64,000 nucleotides of DNA from Neorhodopirellula lusitana (GTDB taxonomy: Bacteria > Planctomycetota > Planctomycetia > Pirellulales > Pirellulaceae), in NCBI RefSeq assembly GCF_900182915.1, contig NZ_FXUG01000016.1, positions 1-64,000 on the forward strand. Direction: 5' to 3'. The position numbers and the translations under genes were made by a program. Below the pieces are notes generated by a model. That model did no database searches and was not told the DNA's origin. It was given only the letters and a program-made list of their open reading frames with translations. This document shows, piece after piece, positions 1 through 8,069 of the stretch (the stretch's first letter is position 1; every line of letters begins with the position of its first letter).

Positions 1-81
1 GAGGTGGGGCTGCTGGTCGTGGCCCAGAACACTCTGACCCTGTGGCTGCTCGTAAATCGCACGAAAACCAAGCCCATCTAA
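1..81 (+). CDS. Possible C-terminal end of a gene cut by the window edge
   Basis: Frame 1 is open from the first base to a TAA at 79-81 and would encode a hydrophobic tail (VGLLVVAQNTLTLWLLVNR) followed by a short basic end, as in the last membrane helix of a membrane protein. Its third codon positions are GC-rich like other genes here. Frame 3 is also open for about 50 codons and cannot be excluded. The repeat element starts 13 bases after the stop. The function cannot be named. Confidence 0.3.
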   Translation, partial: EVGLLVVAQNTLTLWLLVNRTKTKPI

Positions 82-93
82 GCTGGACGCTCT

Positions 94-531
94 CTTTAGC
101 CGATTCGATGCACCGTCCCCCGAATAACACCCGGGTATTCTCGGAAGCATGAAGCTGGAGTTGGCCTGGTGGGTCGGAATCAGCTGCGATCGGCTAAAGC
201 CTTGACTCCAACTGAGTCGTGAACGATAGGTGTCCGGTACCGAAAACAACTGATCCACTCGTTGCACGGAGTGAGGCGGCGTTGCCTCAGGTCACCGCAA
301 GCTGGCCTTTCTTGTTAGCGGACAGGGAGTGCACCCTCTTCTTCCGCACGAAGCCGAGGGTAATACGCAGTCAACCGAGGTAGGTTGTCATTCATCGCAG
401 GTTTGACTTCACGGGTGTGGGTTTTAACTCTACGGAGGCACGTTCGGGCACGTTCGGTGCCATGCACCCAGCAGGCGCTACCGCCTTCTCCGGTGCAGTG
501 CGATGGGTATTCGGTACAGGCTTCCTTTTCG
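94..531. repeat. Dispersed ~435 bp non-coding repeat, copy 1
   Basis: This stretch matches 2112-2543 almost base for base over most of its length, including ctttagccgat at the start, the shared middle block around the TCACCGCAAG motif, and gttcggtgccatgcaccc near the end. It lies just downstream of the stop of the minus-strand gene at 567, as copy 2 lies downstream of the stop at 2575. Copy 1 has a small internal duplication of cacgttcgg. No convincing gene fits inside it. It accounts for nearly all of the gene-free first 566 bases. Confidence 0.85.
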
Positions 532-566
532 TGGTCAGCCCGTTGCGAAGAGCGAATGCCACTGCG

Positions 567-1943
567 TCACGCCCCTCGACGCAGTGGCATGCGGGGTTCA
601 GAGACCTTCTGCAGCGTTTCCAATGCAATGGGCAGATGCTCGGGGCTGTTCTGGAACAATTCCTCCATGTGCGATTGAGGATCATCGAGCAGGCGCCGGT
701 ATGCAGTCGCGATCAAATCAATGAGCTCATAGTCACACGCTCGCAACACGCGAACGAAACATCGGTCCAGCGCCGGCACGACTTCCTCCGGAACGGAATC
801 CTGCATGCACAAAGCATACAGGCCGGCGAAAGTGAGGTGCTTTTGATGGGCATCCAGCATCGTAGCTGCCGTCTCCACCGTCGCTTCATCCAGCCCGCCT
901 AGCTTTGCAAGAACGCACATGCTTTTTGCGCAGACTTCATCGTCGCGATGATCCGTCAGAGAACGAAGTTCACGAACCATGGATTCGTTGCCAATCGCTG
1001 GTTGCTGGGACGCCATCCGTTCAATCGCCGAGATCGCATTCAAGGTGATCGCGACGTTTGCCGACCCCAGTTTGTCTATCAACAACGATTCTTGCTGGTC
1101 ATCCAGCTTGCCATCCGAATTCAAGTGTCGAATCGCGATCACCTGACTGGATGCCGATGAATCGGTTGCCAGCTTCCACCATTCGCTTTGCGACTGCGTC
1201 AACAGAAACTGTTTCGCTCGTGGTTGAAAGAAGGAGTCATTTGTTTTCAGCAGGAACTTCAGCGACTTTCTCATGGGGCGTTTCAGGTCGCTGGGCAAAT
1301 CGCTTGACCACTTCGGGGCCTGATCGTCACGAGCCCAAGCTGCGATTGCGTTGGCATAGGCAAGTGATTGGCCGTCGAGAAAAGGTCGCGGGAAAACGTC
1401 CCACTGCGTCGAATCCCAGTGAACGGGGTGCTTGGCAACCAGACTGATGCCGTTGCGAATCATGCCCAGTCCCGTCCCGACGACGGCAAGGTCGACTTGT
1501 TCAGGCAATTGAGCTCCGGCAAAGCTATTTTGTGAAAGCAAATCGCAGACGACGGCATTGATCAGCGTGGCAAGCCCCATCGCCGGATCGCTGTCGATCG
1601 TCTGATCCAGCGTGATGCTGCGGTCCGACGGTTCATAGCGACCAGCCAGCCCGCTGGGACCATCGCAAGACCCACCACCGCAACAGCCACCGCCTGCACT
1701 CTGGGCTTGCGGGAGGGCATTGCGAACCTGGATTCCATTGACATCATGCTCGAGGTGTTTTCCGACAAACGCGATCACCTGTTGCGGATCCCGCTCGACT
1801 TCATAAAGGTCGAAGATCGCTTTGCGACTCACCACAGGAAGCAGGAGCCGTTCAAATCCAATACATTCAGCGATCTGTTGCAGGCAAAATTCAATCCGCG
1901 ACTTCGCGGAATCGGAGAGGTTCGCTTTCGGTTGAAAGAACAC
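567..1943 (-). CDS. Conserved hypothetical protein with a Cys-rich Gly loop and HEAT-like C-terminus
   Basis: This 458-residue protein starts at a GTG and has no signal peptide or membrane helix. A glycine/cysteine cluster at about residues 84-94 (C87, C88, C93) could bind a metal. The C-terminal half (from about residue 290) is a run of short amphipathic helices with alanine and leucine spacing like HEAT or armadillo repeats, for example around ITLNAISAIERMA and AKSMCVLAKLGGLDEA. I do not recognise the family and assign no function. It lies between two copies of a ~435 bp repeat, which may mark a duplicated or mobilised segment. A later start cannot be excluded because the upstream region lacks a clear ribosome binding site. 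Confidence 0.7.
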   Translation of the reverse strand: MFFQPKANLSDSAKSRIEFCLQQIAECIGFERLLLPVVSRKAIFDLYEVERDPQQVIAFVGKHLEHDVNGIQVRNALPQAQSAGGGCCGGGSCDGPSGLAGRYEPSDRSITLDQTIDSDPAMGLATLINAVVCDLLSQNSFAGAQLPEQVDLAVVGTGLGMIRNGISLVAKHPVHWDSTQWDVFPRPFLDGQSLAYANAIAAWARDDQAPKWSSDLPSDLKRPMRKSLKFLLKTNDSFFQPRAKQFLLTQSQSEWWKLATDSSASSQVIAIRHLNSDGKLDDQQESLLIDKLGSANVAITLNAISAIERMASQQPAIGNESMVRELRSLTDHRDDEVCAKSMCVLAKLGGLDEATVETAATMLDAHQKHLTFAGLYALCMQDSVPEEVVPALDRCFVRVLRACDYELIDLIATAYRRLLDDPQSHMEELFQNSPEHLPIALETLQKVSEPRMPLRRGA

Positions 1944-2098
1944 GATGCAGGACTCGGGGTTTCAGGGGATTTACCGAACAAGACAGGACGCCGATCGTTG
2001 ACCAGAGTACTGAAATCCCAGACCCCAAGGCAGCGCCAGTTTTGAGGAGCATCCGCGTGCGGCATACGTGCCGTCCAAACGCCGGTCCGCCCGAAACC

Positions 2099-2230
2099 GT
2101 TGGAGTCAAGGCTTTAGCCGATTTCATACTCCTTCCCCCGAATAACACCCGGATCTTCTTGGGAGTATGAAGCTGGAGTTGGCTTGGTTAGTTGGGATAA
2201 GCTGCGATCGGCTAAAGCCTTGACTCCAAC
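2099..2230. repeat. Perfect 24-bp inverted repeat enclosing 84 bp
   Basis: The arms at 2099-2122 and 2207-2230 are exact reverse complements (gttggagtcaaggctttagc plus gat, and its complement). They surround 84 bases containing aataacacccgg and gaagctggag. The right arm is conserved in copy 1 of the larger repeat (around 189-212), while the left arm there is degenerate. The structure could be a miniature inverted-repeat element or a stable RNA hairpin. Confidence 0.85.
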
Positions 2231-2543
2231 TGAGTCGTGAACGAAAGGTGTCCGTTACCGAAAACGACTGATGCACTCGTTGCATCGGAGTGAAACGGCG
2301 TTGCTTCAGGTCACCGCAAGGTGGCCTTTTTTGTTAGCGGGCAGGGAGTCCACCCTCTTCTTCCGTACGTAGCCGAGGGTAATACGCAGCCAACCGAGGT
2401 AGAGTGTCATTCACCACAGCTTTGACTTTACGGGTGCGGGTTTCATCTCTCCGGAGGAACGTTCGGTGCCATGCACCCAGCAGACGCTACCGCATTCTCC
2501 GGTGCAGTGCGATGGCTAATCGGTACCGGAAACCTTTTCTTTA
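2112..2543. repeat. Dispersed ~435 bp non-coding repeat, copy 2
   Basis: This is the second copy of the 94-531 element, in the same orientation and again placed just downstream of a minus-strand gene stop (2575). Differences are scattered substitutions and small indels, so the copies are not a recent perfect duplication. A short third piece matching gttcggtgccatgcaccc occurs near 3812-3838. It accounts for most of the gap 1944-2574. Confidence 0.85.
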
Positions 2544-2574
2544 TCGGGGGCCTTTTCCTTATTGTGTTTGCATT

Positions 2575-3501
2575 TTATTCGAAATACACCTTCCTTAAAT
2601 AGTCAAAAACCGATTTCATATCCTGTTGGTTTAGCGCCGTTTTGTACATCAGCAGGCGGGCTAGTTCGCCATCGAAAGATTCGCTTCCCTGATGGTTGAT
2701 CGCGTTCCTTTCGGTGCCGATGGCCATACGACTGGGCTCTACGTCTGCCACAGGGTACGGGCCGGAATTAGCAGCATCGGTGGGATCGTCGACAAACAGT
2801 TCTAATTGAACTTCTCCCTTACCAGAGCCCTGTCGCCCCATGATGATGTGCCACTGGTTAACCGAAGGAGCGGAGCCTGCGATTTCAGGAGTGTTCACTT
2901 TGTCACGAGTTTTGACGCTCAGTCCGTTGCGAGAGCCCATGTAGACTCGCCCGTCGGGGTAAAACGAACCCCAGAATCCTGCGTACATTCCCGGTTCACT
3001 TTGAGGCGGGCTCGAACTTCGCAAGCATCCGAAAAACGCGTTGGGATAAACGGAGTTGATTTTCCCTCTTCCGGTCTGTTTGTAGGGCTTGATGACAGCG
3101 AACCATGTATACCCATCCCCGGTCATCAATCCGTGAAACGCCTCGTCATTGTCATTGATCAATTCATCGGATCTGAAAATAAGGCTGTCGTGCCCGTTGA
3201 TATCGCTTGCTTCTTTTCGGAGAGTCGGCCGTCCCGTGCCCAGTTCTTCCTGTTTGATGATAGTTTTGGTGCGACCTTCTTCGGTTGCCTTAAACTCGAC
3301 CGCCTTTGGCTCGGGTGCCTGATTTCTCCACGTCGTTACCTTGTCGCCATCTTCCACAGTCACTCCTTTGTCGCCATCAAGATCAAGCACCAATGCTTTG
3401 GTGACCAGATCGATTGAAAATCCTTGAGAGGGAGACACTGCGAATGACGACGCCAAGGTGACGGCAAGTAGCATCGAAAACGCAATTTTGGGAATGTTCA
3501 T
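2575..3501 (-). CDS. Secreted LamG/concanavalin-like protein
   Basis: From the ATG at 3501 the product is 308 residues and begins with a signal peptide (MNIPKIAFSMLLAVTLASS, cleavage near the GFS that follows). An alternative ATG lies three codons upstream at 3510. The mature part has features of laminin-G/concanavalin-type jelly-roll domains of planctomycetes: an early LDLDGDKG stretch, a VTTWRNQ motif, a YTWFAVIKP strand, and a C-terminal FDGELARLLMYKTALN followed by a helix ending in YLRKVYF. That ending matches the usual close of LamG-like domains. A role in binding extracellular polysaccharide or protein is an inference. No enzyme motif is seen. Confidence 0.7.
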   Translation of the reverse strand: MNIPKIAFSMLLAVTLASSFAVSPSQGFSIDLVTKALVLDLDGDKGVTVEDGDKVTTWRNQAPEPKAVEFKATEEGRTKTIIKQEELGTGRPTLRKEASDINGHDSLIFRSDELINDNDEAFHGLMTGDGYTWFAVIKPYKQTGRGKINSVYPNAFFGCLRSSSPPQSEPGMYAGFWGSFYPDGRVYMGSRNGLSVKTRDKVNTPEIAGSAPSVNQWHIIMGRQGSGKGEVQLELFVDDPTDAANSGPYPVADVEPSRMAIGTERNAINHQGSESFDGELARLLMYKTALNQQDMKSVFDYLRKVYFE

Positions 3502-4241
3502 TTGGGGCATTAGGCTATTTCTTTTTATTAGGGTGTTGTAGAAGCTGGGTGGATTCGCGGATTTGACTGACGTTGAAGTCAAAAACAACCACTCGTTCTA
3601 AACGGGGGACTGCAGTTTCTTTGGCTCATTCGTGTTCAGATTGCGGTAGATATTCATCGCGAGCCTGGGGGCTCTTAAGGGTCATGATGAATCCGTGCGT
3701 GGATTCTTCATTCTATCCCTTATCGCTTTCGTAGGGGCCGTGAATGATTTCCAGGCTGGGTTGGCTTCGCCGCGGTCAGACGCGGGATTCAGGCTCCAGT
3801 GTTTCTGAGGAACGTTCGGTGCCATGCACCCAGCAGACGGGAAAGGGGCGGCGATTTGAAAGAATCGGTTGAAGTCGTTGTGAAAGAAGTGGAGTGAGAT
3901 CAGTGTTGGGTTTTTGATCGCTTTGAGAGGAACCACCCGATGACAGTGATCCTGTAAATCATGTTGATCCTGTCAAACCGATTCAGGCGTGAAGGCTGCT
4001 CTGGCGAGACGGTTGTTCGCCATTTTTGCATCCGTGTTTGTTTGCTCGGTTTGCGGGAATGCTCACCGACGCTGGGCCAACATCCATGAAGTGAGAACTG
4101 GGGGTGATTGGATTTAGTTGGTGTTCTGGTTTGGGGAACTTATTTTGGATGGGGAGGCGGGAGCCTCCGAGGCAGTGCGTTCCCAGGCGGGAGTCCGGGA
4201 ACGAGGGGGGCGGGCTCAGCGTTGAGTTGTCTAGATATGCA
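3502..4241. other. Gene-free region with fragments of dispersed repeats
   Basis: No credible gene was found in these ~740 bases. The region holds a short piece of the 94/2112 repeat family (about 3812-3838), a pair of atcctgt motifs near 3948-3975 that resemble a similar motif at 56161, and two GC-rich hairpin-like blocks at about 4158-4203 around ggaggcgggagcctcc and gttcccaggcgggagtccgg. It looks like a graveyard of intergenic repeats. Confidence 0.5.
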
Positions 4242-4277
4242 AAAAGCCTGGCCGAAATTGCTTTCGTCCAGGCTTTG
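4242..4277 (-). terminator. Rho-independent terminator after tRNA-Val
   Basis: Read on the minus strand, aaagcctgg pairs with ccaggcttt around an inner stem cgaaa/tttcg with loop gcaa, and the stem runs into a short T-rich tract. It starts 14 bases beyond the 3' end of the tRNA gene and is well placed to end its transcript. Confidence 0.75.
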
Positions 4278-4290
4278 GGATGCATTGAAA

Positions 4291-4364
4291 TGGGCGATAC
4301 AGAATTCGAATCTGTGACCTCCGCGGTGTGAACACGGCGCTCTAACCAACTGAGCTAATCGCCC
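4291..4364 (-). tRNA. tRNA-Val (anticodon CAC)
   Basis: The minus strand folds as a tRNA: acceptor stem gggcgat/atcgccc, D arm gctc...gagc, anticodon stem ccgtg/cgcgg with the seven-base loop ttcacac (anticodon CAC, codon GUG), and a T arm containing gattcgaattc. The discriminator base is A. The CCA end is not encoded. The gene is followed by a strong terminator and no neighbouring tRNA is seen, so it is probably transcribed alone. Confidence 0.93.
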
Positions 4365-4495
4365 TTGAGGAGGAAACGGTGACGACGTTTGGCGGTCGTC
4401 TTGTTTCAGGTTGCTGAGAGATTATCTTTTCAGGTTGGTTTGGGCAAGCGTGTTGCCTGCTTTGTTTTGCTGGTCTTTGTTCGCCGGATTGCGTT

Positions 4496-5443
4496 TTGTC
4501 TTGTCGCTATGAATTGGTCGATTTCGGTGACGGGCGTAAGTTGGAATCGCTGGCGGGGCGATTGGTCGATCGGCCGAGTCCGGCGGCGGTGTCGGCTTCG
4601 CGCCGGGAGCCGAAGTTGTGGCGGCAGGCTGATAGCCGATTTGATTTGATGACGAAGGCTTGGGACCATCGAACGCCCTGGCCCGAGGATACTGCGATCG
4701 ATGCGATTGGGGTGGACGATCAGCCCTGGTTGCGGTTCCCTGTCCAGCCGACTCCGTTTGGGCACATCGGTGTGTTCCCGGAACAGGAGGCGAATTGGCG
4801 GTGGCTGCAGGATTCGGATTCCGCGGGAGAGTCGTCCGGTAGGTCTTCGGTTCCTCAGGCGTTGAACCTGTTTGCTTACACGGGTGGTTCGACGATGGCG
4901 CTGGCCCGGGCCGGGTTCCAGGTTGCTCACGTGGACGCGGCGAAGCCGAACGTGGAAGCGGCCAAGCGGTTGGCGCAGGCGAATGGTTTGGGTGACGCGC
5001 CGGTGCGTTATTTGGTGGATGATGCGTTGGCGTTTGTGCAGCGTGAAATTCGCCGAGGGAATCGCTATCACACGATCGTGATGGACCCGCCCGCTTATGG
5101 GCATGGCCCGAAGAGTAAGCGGAAGAAACGCACTCGGTCGGCGGATGGTGAACCGGCTCGGCCAGCGAAGCAGGCGAAGGCTTGGCGGATCCAGCGAGAC
5201 TTGCCGGAACTGTTGACGGCGTGCTTGGACCTGGTGACGAGCCGATCGTTTCGAATCTTGGTGACGGGCCACTCGGCCGAGATGGATCAGGCTGACGTAC
5301 TGGATCTGTTGCGGCGGAAGATTCGCAATCGCCGCATCGGGCGGTTGGAGCCGGTGTTTGAAGCGGGACGGATGTCGCTTCCTGATCGCACGGGCCGGTC
5401 GCTGGATGCGGGTTTCTTTGTGCGGTGCTCGCTGAATTGCTGA
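4496..5443 (+). CDS. Class I SAM-dependent methyltransferase, RlmI/RlmK-like
   Basis: This 315-residue protein carries the class I methyltransferase signature NLFAYTGG at residues 124-131 (AdoMet binding) and the catalytic-loop motif DPPAYGHG at about 197-204, the pattern of rRNA cytosine-5 methyltransferases of the RlmI/RlmK type. The N-terminal PUA domain of RlmI is absent; instead the protein starts with a YELVDFGDGRKLE segment. A basic insert (PKSKRKKRTRS) follows motif IV and could contact RNA. The start is uncertain: the frame opens with TTG at 4496 and no better codon has a clear ribosome binding site. The exact RNA target cannot be read from sequence. It lies downstream of, and opposite to, the tRNA gene. 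Confidence 0.8.
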   Translation: MSCRYELVDFGDGRKLESLAGRLVDRPSPAAVSASRREPKLWRQADSRFDLMTKAWDHRTPWPEDTAIDAIGVDDQPWLRFPVQPTPFGHIGVFPEQEANWRWLQDSDSAGESSGRSSVPQALNLFAYTGGSTMALARAGFQVAHVDAAKPNVEAAKRLAQANGLGDAPVRYLVDDALAFVQREIRRGNRYHTIVMDPPAYGHGPKSKRKKRTRSADGEPARPAKQAKAWRIQRDLPELLTACLDLVTSRSFRILVTGHSAEMDQADVLDLLRRKIRNRRIGRLEPVFEAGRMSLPDRTGRSLDAGFFVRCSLNC

Positions 5444-5751
5444 GGCGTTGTTGGTGACGCGACAACTCGCGATTGTTATGACGAGGTCCTGCAGGTTCGG
5501 GGCGACGTTCGTTTGCTAGAGCTTGGGTTGTCCTGAGCTGTGGTCGTCCTGAGCACTGGCGAGTCCAGCTACGGAACTGGGAGTGCCTGGACCCTGGCGA
5601 GTCCAGCTACGGTTGGGTTCAGTTTTGGCCCTGCGGTGTCTGAACTCTTGGCGAATTCGGCTATGCCAAGAACGCGGTTGAGGGCTCGATTCCTCGACCC
5701 TCCCAGATTTGCTGGGAGGGTGAAGTGAAGTAGGGCAATCGCGGCGAGCAA
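5444..5751. repeat. Intergenic region with direct repeats of ctggcgagtccagctacgg
   Basis: The 19-base word ctggcgagtccagctacgg occurs at 5556-5574 and again at 5593-5611, with a decayed relative (cttggcgaattcggctatgcc) near 5647. A reverse-complement relative occurs at about 51600. No gene is seen. The region separates two convergent genes. Confidence 0.65.
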
Positions 5752-6567
5752 TCAGTCGGCGGAGACTGCGCTGGCGGGAACCAAGATTTCGCCGAGATCG
5801 TTGACGCCGGCTTTGAGGTCGACTTCGAATCGTTGGCGTTTCCAATCGGTTTCCTTGCCGCCGACTTTGACTTCGTCCAGCTTGCCGCCTTCGTAGCGAA
5901 CGGCGAAGGTGATTTCTTTGCCGGCGGGCAGGCCTTCGATGACGATGTTTCCGTCAGCGTCGCTGACATCGGCGAAGGGGTGTTCCAGGACGACGACGTA
6001 GGCACGCATCCAGGGGTGGATGTTGCAGTCCACTGGAATCGGTGCAGGCTCGGCGTCACTGAGATCGACCAGCTTTTCTTGGCCGGCAGGGATCATCAAG
6101 TTTTGGGCTGTGTTGCGAATGAAGTTCAGGTTCGCGTTGTGCCCGACTTCGTCAGGGTTGGTGATCCGGAGCTTGTCGCCGGATTGAGCGACGACGACGT
6201 GCGGTTCAAATCGGCACTGGTCGTTGGCAAGCACGTGGGTGCTGTTCTTGGCTTCCGTCTTGGGCAAATCTTTGCCGCTGGAGCGAGTGTAAACGTGAAC
6301 GATCACGTTCCGCATGCCCTTGTTGTCGGGATTCACAAGCATCTTTTCGTTCGGAATGACGTGCTTGCCACAGTACTCGGCATCCTTGTTGGGGTCGATG
6401 TTTTCGACCTTCGGAGGAGTGCCGTCGTAAACGAATCGCATCTTCAGTGTGGCGTCTTGGGCGGATGCGGTGCCAGCGGCGAGTGTCGCGGAGACACAAG
6501 CGGTAGCGGCGAACGCGATGCTGAGACGACGGATGACTGAGTTAGTGGGGAAGATTTGTGTACGCAA
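5752..6567 (-). CDS. Secreted cupredoxin-like protein
   Basis: This 271-residue protein has a signal peptide (hydrophobic stretch VIRRLSIAFAATACVSATLA, cleavage likely after ASAQ near residue 37). The central domain has the ligand pattern of a cupredoxin: H143 in GHNANLNF, then C181, H184 and M187 in VDCNIHPWM, consistent with a type 1 copper site. Further Cys/His residues (C66, C118, H123) may add a disulfide or a second site. The C-terminal part has GLPAGKEITFAVRYEGGKL, as in the carboxypeptidase-regulatory-like folds often fused to these planctomycete proteins. An electron-carrier or copper-handling role in the periplasm is inferred. No partner gene lies next to it. Confidence 0.75.
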   Translation of the reverse strand: MRTQIFPTNSVIRRLSIAFAATACVSATLAAGTASAQDATLKMRFVYDGTPPKVENIDPNKDAEYCGKHVIPNEKMLVNPDNKGMRNVIVHVYTRSSGKDLPKTEAKNSTHVLANDQCRFEPHVVVAQSGDKLRITNPDEVGHNANLNFIRNTAQNLMIPAGQEKLVDLSDAEPAPIPVDCNIHPWMRAYVVVLEHPFADVSDADGNIVIEGLPAGKEITFAVRYEGGKLDEVKVGGKETDWKRQRFEVDLKAGVNDLGEILVPASAVSAD

Positions 6568-7025
6568 GTGGATATCTCCGGTTGTGGATGGAAGGACTGC
6601 GAAGGGTGGGAAATCAGGTGGGAACAGCGGTTTCGACTAGGTGTTCATCCGACGGGGTGTTTGTCCGAGAGTCGCACCCCGATCCCAAGGATTTTACCAA
6701 GGAAGTCAACGTGAGATTCGCATGGTGGACCCAGCGGAATCGTCGCGATTGGGCGAGCAGTTCGGGCGATCGGGCAAACCAAAGGTTTAGCAGTCGAAAA
6801 TCGTTGTGTTCGTATTGTAGACCTAACGGCTAGAATGTCCAATCGAGCGGTCGACGGAGTCGGTTATTACCCAATCGGTTGAATGCCAGTCAAAGTCGGT
6901 TGAAAGCCTTCGCTGGCCTAGTCGGAGTGTCCGGTTATCTGCGGTTGATTCCCGAAGGATGGCGACTCCGCCTACCATTCAATTTTCCTGTAGCACATCA
7001 CTAGCAACGAAAAGGAGCTTTCCTG
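6568..7025. other. Divergent intergenic region
   Basis: These 458 bases separate the cupredoxin-like gene (minus) from the FmdB gene (plus) and must hold both promoters. I could not define a convincing -35/-10 pair by eye. A good ribosome binding site (aaaggag, 7011-7017) precedes the plus-strand gene. No gene or obvious repeat is seen. Confidence 0.4.
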
Positions 7026-7271
7026 ATGCCATTGTACGAGTTTGAATGTGGAGTGTGTTCGGAAGCAAGTGGAGTTTCCGCGGCCAAAGAGATTCTGGTC
7101 CGATCCTCGGACGAGGCCGTGGTGTGCCCCGATTGCGGTAGCGACCAGCTGGTGCGTTTGATGAGTGCCACCGCGGCTCCGGCGAGCGGCCGATCGCTGC
7201 CGATTGGTGGTCCTGGATCGGCCGAGAGCTGCGCGGCTCCGCGTTGTTGCGGCGGCGGTTGCCAGATGTAG
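7026..7271 (+). CDS. FmdB-family zinc ribbon protein
   Basis: This 81-residue protein starts MPLYEFEC and has the two CxxC knuckles of the FmdB/CxxC_CxxC_SSSS family: C8/C11 and C34/C37 (VVCPDCGS). The C-terminus is a Gly/Ser linker ending in CCGGGCQ, a cysteine cluster common in planctomycete members. A strong Shine-Dalgarno (aaaggag) supports the start. The family was named for a gene in formamidase operons and is thought to be regulatory or metal-binding, but its role is poorly defined. The gene stands alone and ends in a shared terminator. Confidence 0.9.
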   Translation: MPLYEFECGVCSEASGVSAAKEILVRSSDEAVVCPDCGSDQLVRLMSATAAPASGRSLPIGGPGSAESCAAPRCCGGGCQM

Positions 7272-7296
7272 TCGAGGGTTCGTTCCGGGCATAAAA

Positions 7297-7328
7297 AAAC
7301 GGCGGATGTTTCATCCGCCGTTTCGTTT
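7297..7328 (+). terminator. Bidirectional rho-independent terminator
   Basis: A perfect 12-bp stem (aaacggcggatg, loop ttt, catccgccgttt) at 7297-7323 is flanked by A residues on the left and a T-rich tract on the right. It lies between convergent genes and can serve the FmdB gene on the plus strand and the Lys-rich secreted protein gene on the minus strand. Confidence 0.85.
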
Positions 7329-7391
7329 TCAGGAGTTGCTTGGGACCGATTTGGGTCGCCGAGCTACTTGGTGGGAGTCAGGTTGATTGGA

Positions 7392-7928
7392 TTACGCCTG
7401 ATCCTTCTTTTTGCCTTTTCCCTTACCCTTGCCTTTGCCTTTGCCTTTTTCAGCACCAGCCTTGCCGCCTTGGCGGGGTTGGAATTGGCGGCGAGCTTTT
7501 TCGGGAATCGCTTCCAGTTGTTCTGGGGTCAAGACAGCTGCGATGCTGGTGCGAAGGGTCTTGTTGGCGGCGTCCATTTTGGCGATCAAAGCAGCTTCTT
7601 CGCTGGTGAGCGATTCTTTGACTTTGGCAGCGACTTCTTTGCCCTTGGCGCCGCTTTCGCGTGCTTCCTTGGTGGCGGTCATCACCTTTTTACGGACGTC
7701 AGCGGTCAGGCCAGCTTCCCGCAATTCTTTCGACGTCGCTTCGAATTTACTGGCAGCGGCCTTGATGGTCGCGGTTTGGTCTTCGGTCAGACTGACCGCT
7801 TCGAGGCTGGTCATCAGCCTTTTCACGATCGAGTTGCCGCCCTTATCGCGTTTTTTCTTGGCTGGCTCATCGGCGACGGACGACACGGTCATGAGGGCGA
7901 CCAGGGACACGGCAATCAGAGTTCTCAT
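7392..7928 (-). CDS. Small secreted protein with a GK-repeat tail
   Basis: From the ATG at 7928 the product is 178 residues: a signal peptide (MRTLIAVSLVALMTVSSVAD), a helical domain with a LTEDQTATIKAAA segment and a second LTPEQLEAIPEKARR segment, and a C-terminus of alternating Gly-Lys (about six GK pairs) ending KKKDQA. The LTxEQ helices resemble Spy/CpxP-type or DUF-rich planctomycete periplasmic proteins that contain LTPEQ motifs, but this is weak. The strongly basic tail could bind nucleic acid, polyphosphate or acidic polysaccharide. It is the last of three minus-strand genes after the His-rich and DUF1559 genes, with a 140-base gap, so co-transcription is possible. Confidence 0.75.
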   Translation of the reverse strand: MRTLIAVSLVALMTVSSVADEPAKKKRDKGGNSIVKRLMTSLEAVSLTEDQTATIKAAASKFEATSKELREAGLTADVRKKVMTATKEARESGAKGKEVAAKVKESLTSEEAALIAKMDAANKTLRTSIAAVLTPEQLEAIPEKARRQFQPRQGGKAGAEKGKGKGKGKGKGKKKDQA

Positions 7929-8069
7929 GGATATCGTTCCTTTGGAACAAACTTGAGGAAATGGGGGGAACCGGAAGCGGTTTATCGTATGACTAAAAAC
8001 CGCCGCCGGGTGAAAGTTTCTCCCCTTACACTCTGATTTTGTGAAAATAGGCAACCCAGTGCGAGAGGC

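Noticed and set aside
3-140. Frame-3 reading at the left edge as coding
   Set aside because: The open frame has a poor GC third-position pattern compared with frame 1 and runs into the repeat element. Neither is certain.
4422-5465. Long minus-strand open frames opposite the methyltransferase
   Set aside because: The plus-strand frame has the clear NLFAYTGG and DPPAYGHG motifs. The minus-strand translations are Pro/Ser/Arg-rich with no domain, as expected for antisense of a GC-rich gene.
7996-8054. Extended N-terminus of the Lys-rich secreted protein
   Set aside because: Starting at 8054 would bury the signal peptide; the ATG at 7928 gives a standard signal sequence.
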